A stretch of DNA of 64,000 bases from JASJBU01 sp963790775. GTDB lineage: Bacteria; Pseudomonadota; Gammaproteobacteria; Chromatiales; Chromatiaceae. This document shows positions 62,219 through 64,000 of the stretch, one piece after another. The stretch lies in the NCBI GenBank assembly GCA_963790775.1, contig CAWBPR010000022.1, forward strand, positions 1 to 64,000. Direction: 5' to 3'. Within the stretch, counting starts at the first letter, position 1. Each line of letters starts with the position of its first letter. Both the position numbers and the translations under genes were made by a program. The notes beneath the pieces were generated by a model that did not search any database, was not told where the DNA came from, and saw only the letters and a program-made list of their open reading frames with translations.

Positions 62219-63037
62219 TTGCTGATCAACGGAAAATCAACTGAGCTGATCTTCGCCGCGGACCGAGGTCTTCAATACGGTGACGGTCTGTTTGAAACCA
62301 TTGCCGTGGTGAATGGCAAACCCAGACTTTGGGAGCGCCACATGGACAGATTGGCGCGAGGCGAGCATCGCCTGCAACTACCTCCACAGGATAAAAATAG
62401 ACTTTTGGAGGAGGTGAAATCCATCATCTCAGGGAAACCGCGGGCAGTTCTCAAGCTGGTGTTGACACGCGGCCTCGGAGGTCGGGGTTACCGTCCCCCT
62501 GCCGATGCGCAAACCACGCGGATCCTAAGCCTGCACGAATGGCCGGAATATCCCTCAAATTGGTATTCAGAGGGCATCGCACTGCGGGTTTGCAACACCC
62601 GGATTGGTCGCAGCAGAAGCCTGGCGGGACTGAAACACCTCAATCGTCTGGAGCAGGTATTGGCTCGTCAGGAGTGGAATGATCCGGCTATTCCTGAAGG
62701 CCTGATGCTCGATGATGAAAATCGGGTGATCGAAGGCACCCAGTCAAACCTGTTTTTAGTAAGGGGCCGGACACTGCTGACCCCAAATCTGTCAAATTCG
62801 GGTGTGGTGGGTATTGTACGTGAGTTGGTGTTGGAGGTAGCGGAAGAATTGGGGATAGAGACTGTGATAACCGACATCAGCCTGGCTGACGTTACCGGGG
62901 CGGACGCGCTATACATTACCAACTCATTGCTGGGCATCTGCCCGGTTGCTTCCCTGGCAGAGCATCGTTTCAATATTCAGAAGATACCCGCTAAGCTAGT
63001 AAACAGGGTGCATGAAGTTTGTTTTGGATTCAGCTGA
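62219..63037 (+). CDS. pabC: Aminodeoxychorismate lyase
   Basis: 272 residues from a TTG start (LLINGKSTELIFAADRGLQY). Fold-type IV PLP enzyme: FAADRGLQYGDGLFETIAV, PLP-lysine region LAGLKHLNRLEQVLA, EGTQSNLFLV and TNSLLGICPV. Makes p-aminobenzoate for folate. The fabF-pabC-mltG order is standard in gammaproteobacteria. Confidence 0.94.
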   Translation: MLINGKSTELIFAADRGLQYGDGLFETIAVVNGKPRLWERHMDRLARGEHRLQLPPQDKNRLLEEVKSIISGKPRAVLKLVLTRGLGGRGYRPPADAQTTRILSLHEWPEYPSNWYSEGIALRVCNTRIGRSRSLAGLKHLNRLEQVLARQEWNDPAIPEGLMLDDENRVIEGTQSNLFLVRGRTLLTPNLSNSGVVGIVRELVLEVAEELGIETVITDISLADVTGADALYITNSLLGICPVASLAEHRFNIQKIPAKLVNRVHEVCFGFS

Positions 63038-63106
63038 GCAGTGCATCGATTAAGAAAACTCTTCCCTTAGAATATAGATGAATAAAAAACTTAAAGAATT
63101 CGCACA

Positions 63107-64000
63107 ATGCTGAATCGCCTGCTTGGACTTCTGATACTCATCTTCAGCATCCTCCTTGCCTGGGGATGGATAGAGTATGAGCATTTCGTCGAAAACCCAC
63201 TCAATCTTCCCCAGACGGGCATGATTTATAATCTGGAGCCAGGCAGCTCAGTCCATAGCCTGGCGGCAGACCTGGCTGACAGTGGCGTCATTCAACAGCC
63301 CCTCATGCTGCGTCTGTACGCCCGCTTATCCCAACAGGCCGGCAGTCTCAAGGCGGGTGAGTATCAAATTCCTGCGGATGCCACACCCGGTCAGCTCCTG
63401 GCAATTCTCTCCTCGGGAAAAGTGGTGCAGCACACACTGACTTTGGTGGAGGGCTGGACTTTCATGCAGATGATGAAGGCTATCAATCGACATGGCGCAC
63501 TGGAACACAGGCTGCTCGATATGTCAGAAAAGGAAATCATGCAGCATATCGGCTACCCGGAAGAACATCCGGAAGGGCGCTTCTATCCAGAAACCTACCA
63601 CTTTCCCCGCGGCACGTCTGATGCGGAATTTCTGCTCAGGGCTTATCTTAAAATGCAGAAAGTTTTGGAGATTGAGTGGGAAAAGCGAGAATCAGATCTG
63701 CCGCTGAAGACCCCCTATGATGCGCTAATTCTGGCTTCCATCGTGGAGCGTGAAACCGCGTTACCGGAAGAACGACCCAGGATCGCCGGCGTCTTTATAC
63801 GACGTTTGCAGAAAGGCATGCGGCTGCAGACAGATCCCACCGTGATCTACGGTATGGGTGAAGCATATAATGGCAATATTCGGCGCCAAGATCTCACCAC
63901 GGACACCCCTTACAATACCTATATACACAAAGGCCTGACGCCCACTCCAATTGCCCTTCCCAGTGGCGCGGCGATCCAGGCGGTATGCCAACCTCAGGCT
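63107..64000 (+). CDS. mltG: Endolytic murein transglycosylase MltG, 3' end outside window
   Basis: 298 codons up to the window edge. N-terminal TM helix (LLGLLILIFSILLAWGWI), LysM-like region (SSVHSLAADLADSGVIQ), YceG catalytic domain with EGRFYPETYHFP and the catalytic Glu in ASIVERETALPEERPRIAGV, then LQTDPTVIYG and YNTYIHKGLTPTPIALPS. It cuts nascent glycan strands and sets their length. A few tens of residues are missing. Confidence 0.95.
   Translation, partial: MLNRLLGLLILIFSILLAWGWIEYEHFVENPLNLPQTGMIYNLEPGSSVHSLAADLADSGVIQQPLMLRLYARLSQQAGSLKAGEYQIPADATPGQLLAILSSGKVVQHTLTLVEGWTFMQMMKAINRHGALEHRLLDMSEKEIMQHIGYPEEHPEGRFYPETYHFPRGTSDAEFLLRAYLKMQKVLEIEWEKRESDLPLKTPYDALILASIVERETALPEERPRIAGVFIRRLQKGMRLQTDPTVIYGMGEAYNGNIRRQDLTTDTPYNTYIHKGLTPTPIALPSGAAIQAVCQPQA

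Overview
The window is about 64 kb of a gammaproteobacterial chromosome. The evidence is gene content and order: ffs SRP RNA, dnaX-ybaB-recR, yceD-rpmF-plsX-fabHDG-acpP-fabF-pabC-mltG, oadGAB, and acs with a DUF4212/ActP-type symporter. Monomeric isocitrate dehydrogenase, a mitochondrial-type aconitase, dapL, and abundant REP repeats with a RAYT transposase would fit a free-living or symbiotic sulfur-oxidising lineage (Sedimenticola/Thiodiazotropha-like). That placement is an inference from general knowledge and was not tested.

Layout. 0-8.6 kb: a frameshifted secreted protein at the edge, icd, acn, an FCD-type GntR regulator and a frameshifted maeB. Three copies of a TTGTCGACAA-like operator mark this as a probable small regulon of TCA-cycle/malate genes. 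8.7-8.85 kb: ffs. 8.9-23.3 kb: an accessory island between ffs and dnaX. 23.4-30.3 kb: dnaX, ybaB, recR, a HIT protein, a frameshifted copper P-type ATPase, a small frameshifted gene and usp. 30.3-34.9 kb: dapL-lysA, an ArsC/Spx-like gene, a small unknown gene and a GGDEF protein. 35-42.8 kb: an acetate module (acs, DUF294/CBS protein, DEDDh exonuclease, ActP-like symporter, DUF4212). 43-52 kb: single housekeeping, signalling and unknown genes. 52.4-55.7 kb: the oxaloacetate decarboxylase Na+ pump. 55.9-64 kb: the fatty-acid/phospholipid cluster, ending inside mltG.

The most interesting system is in the island: a complete diversity-generating retroelement (DGR). It has a DGR-type reverse transcriptase (YVDD box, SQ-type motif 4), a divergent Avd protein, a 121-bp template repeat (TR) rich in AAC/AAT codons with its own terminator, and three variable repeats (VRs). 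Aligned base by base, the VRs differ from the TR at 15, 19 and 17 positions, every one an adenine in the TR; one VR also has a 1-base insertion. Each VR is the 3' end of a gene for a formylglycine-generating-enzyme-like (C-type lectin fold) domain and is followed about 25 bp later by a hairpin with a GATA loop.

The targets are immunity or conflict-type proteins: a TIR-NACHT-lectin protein (broken by six indels that sum to zero); the last gene of a translationally coupled four-gene operon (TIR protein, MoxR AAA+ ATPase, SAV_2336/vWA-like protein, large lectin-ended protein); and a stand-alone lectin protein beside the TR. The natural reading is a hypervariable sensor family feeding TIR and AAA+ effectors. 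REP repeats with their RAYT transposase, a VapBC-like toxin-antitoxin pair and a 263-bp foldback element fill the rest of the island.

Five of the frame changes seen are single extra bases, in otherwise intact genes of the first 30 kb (edge gene, maeB, copA-like, the gene before usp, and VR1). Assembly errors should be excluded before these are called pseudogenes.
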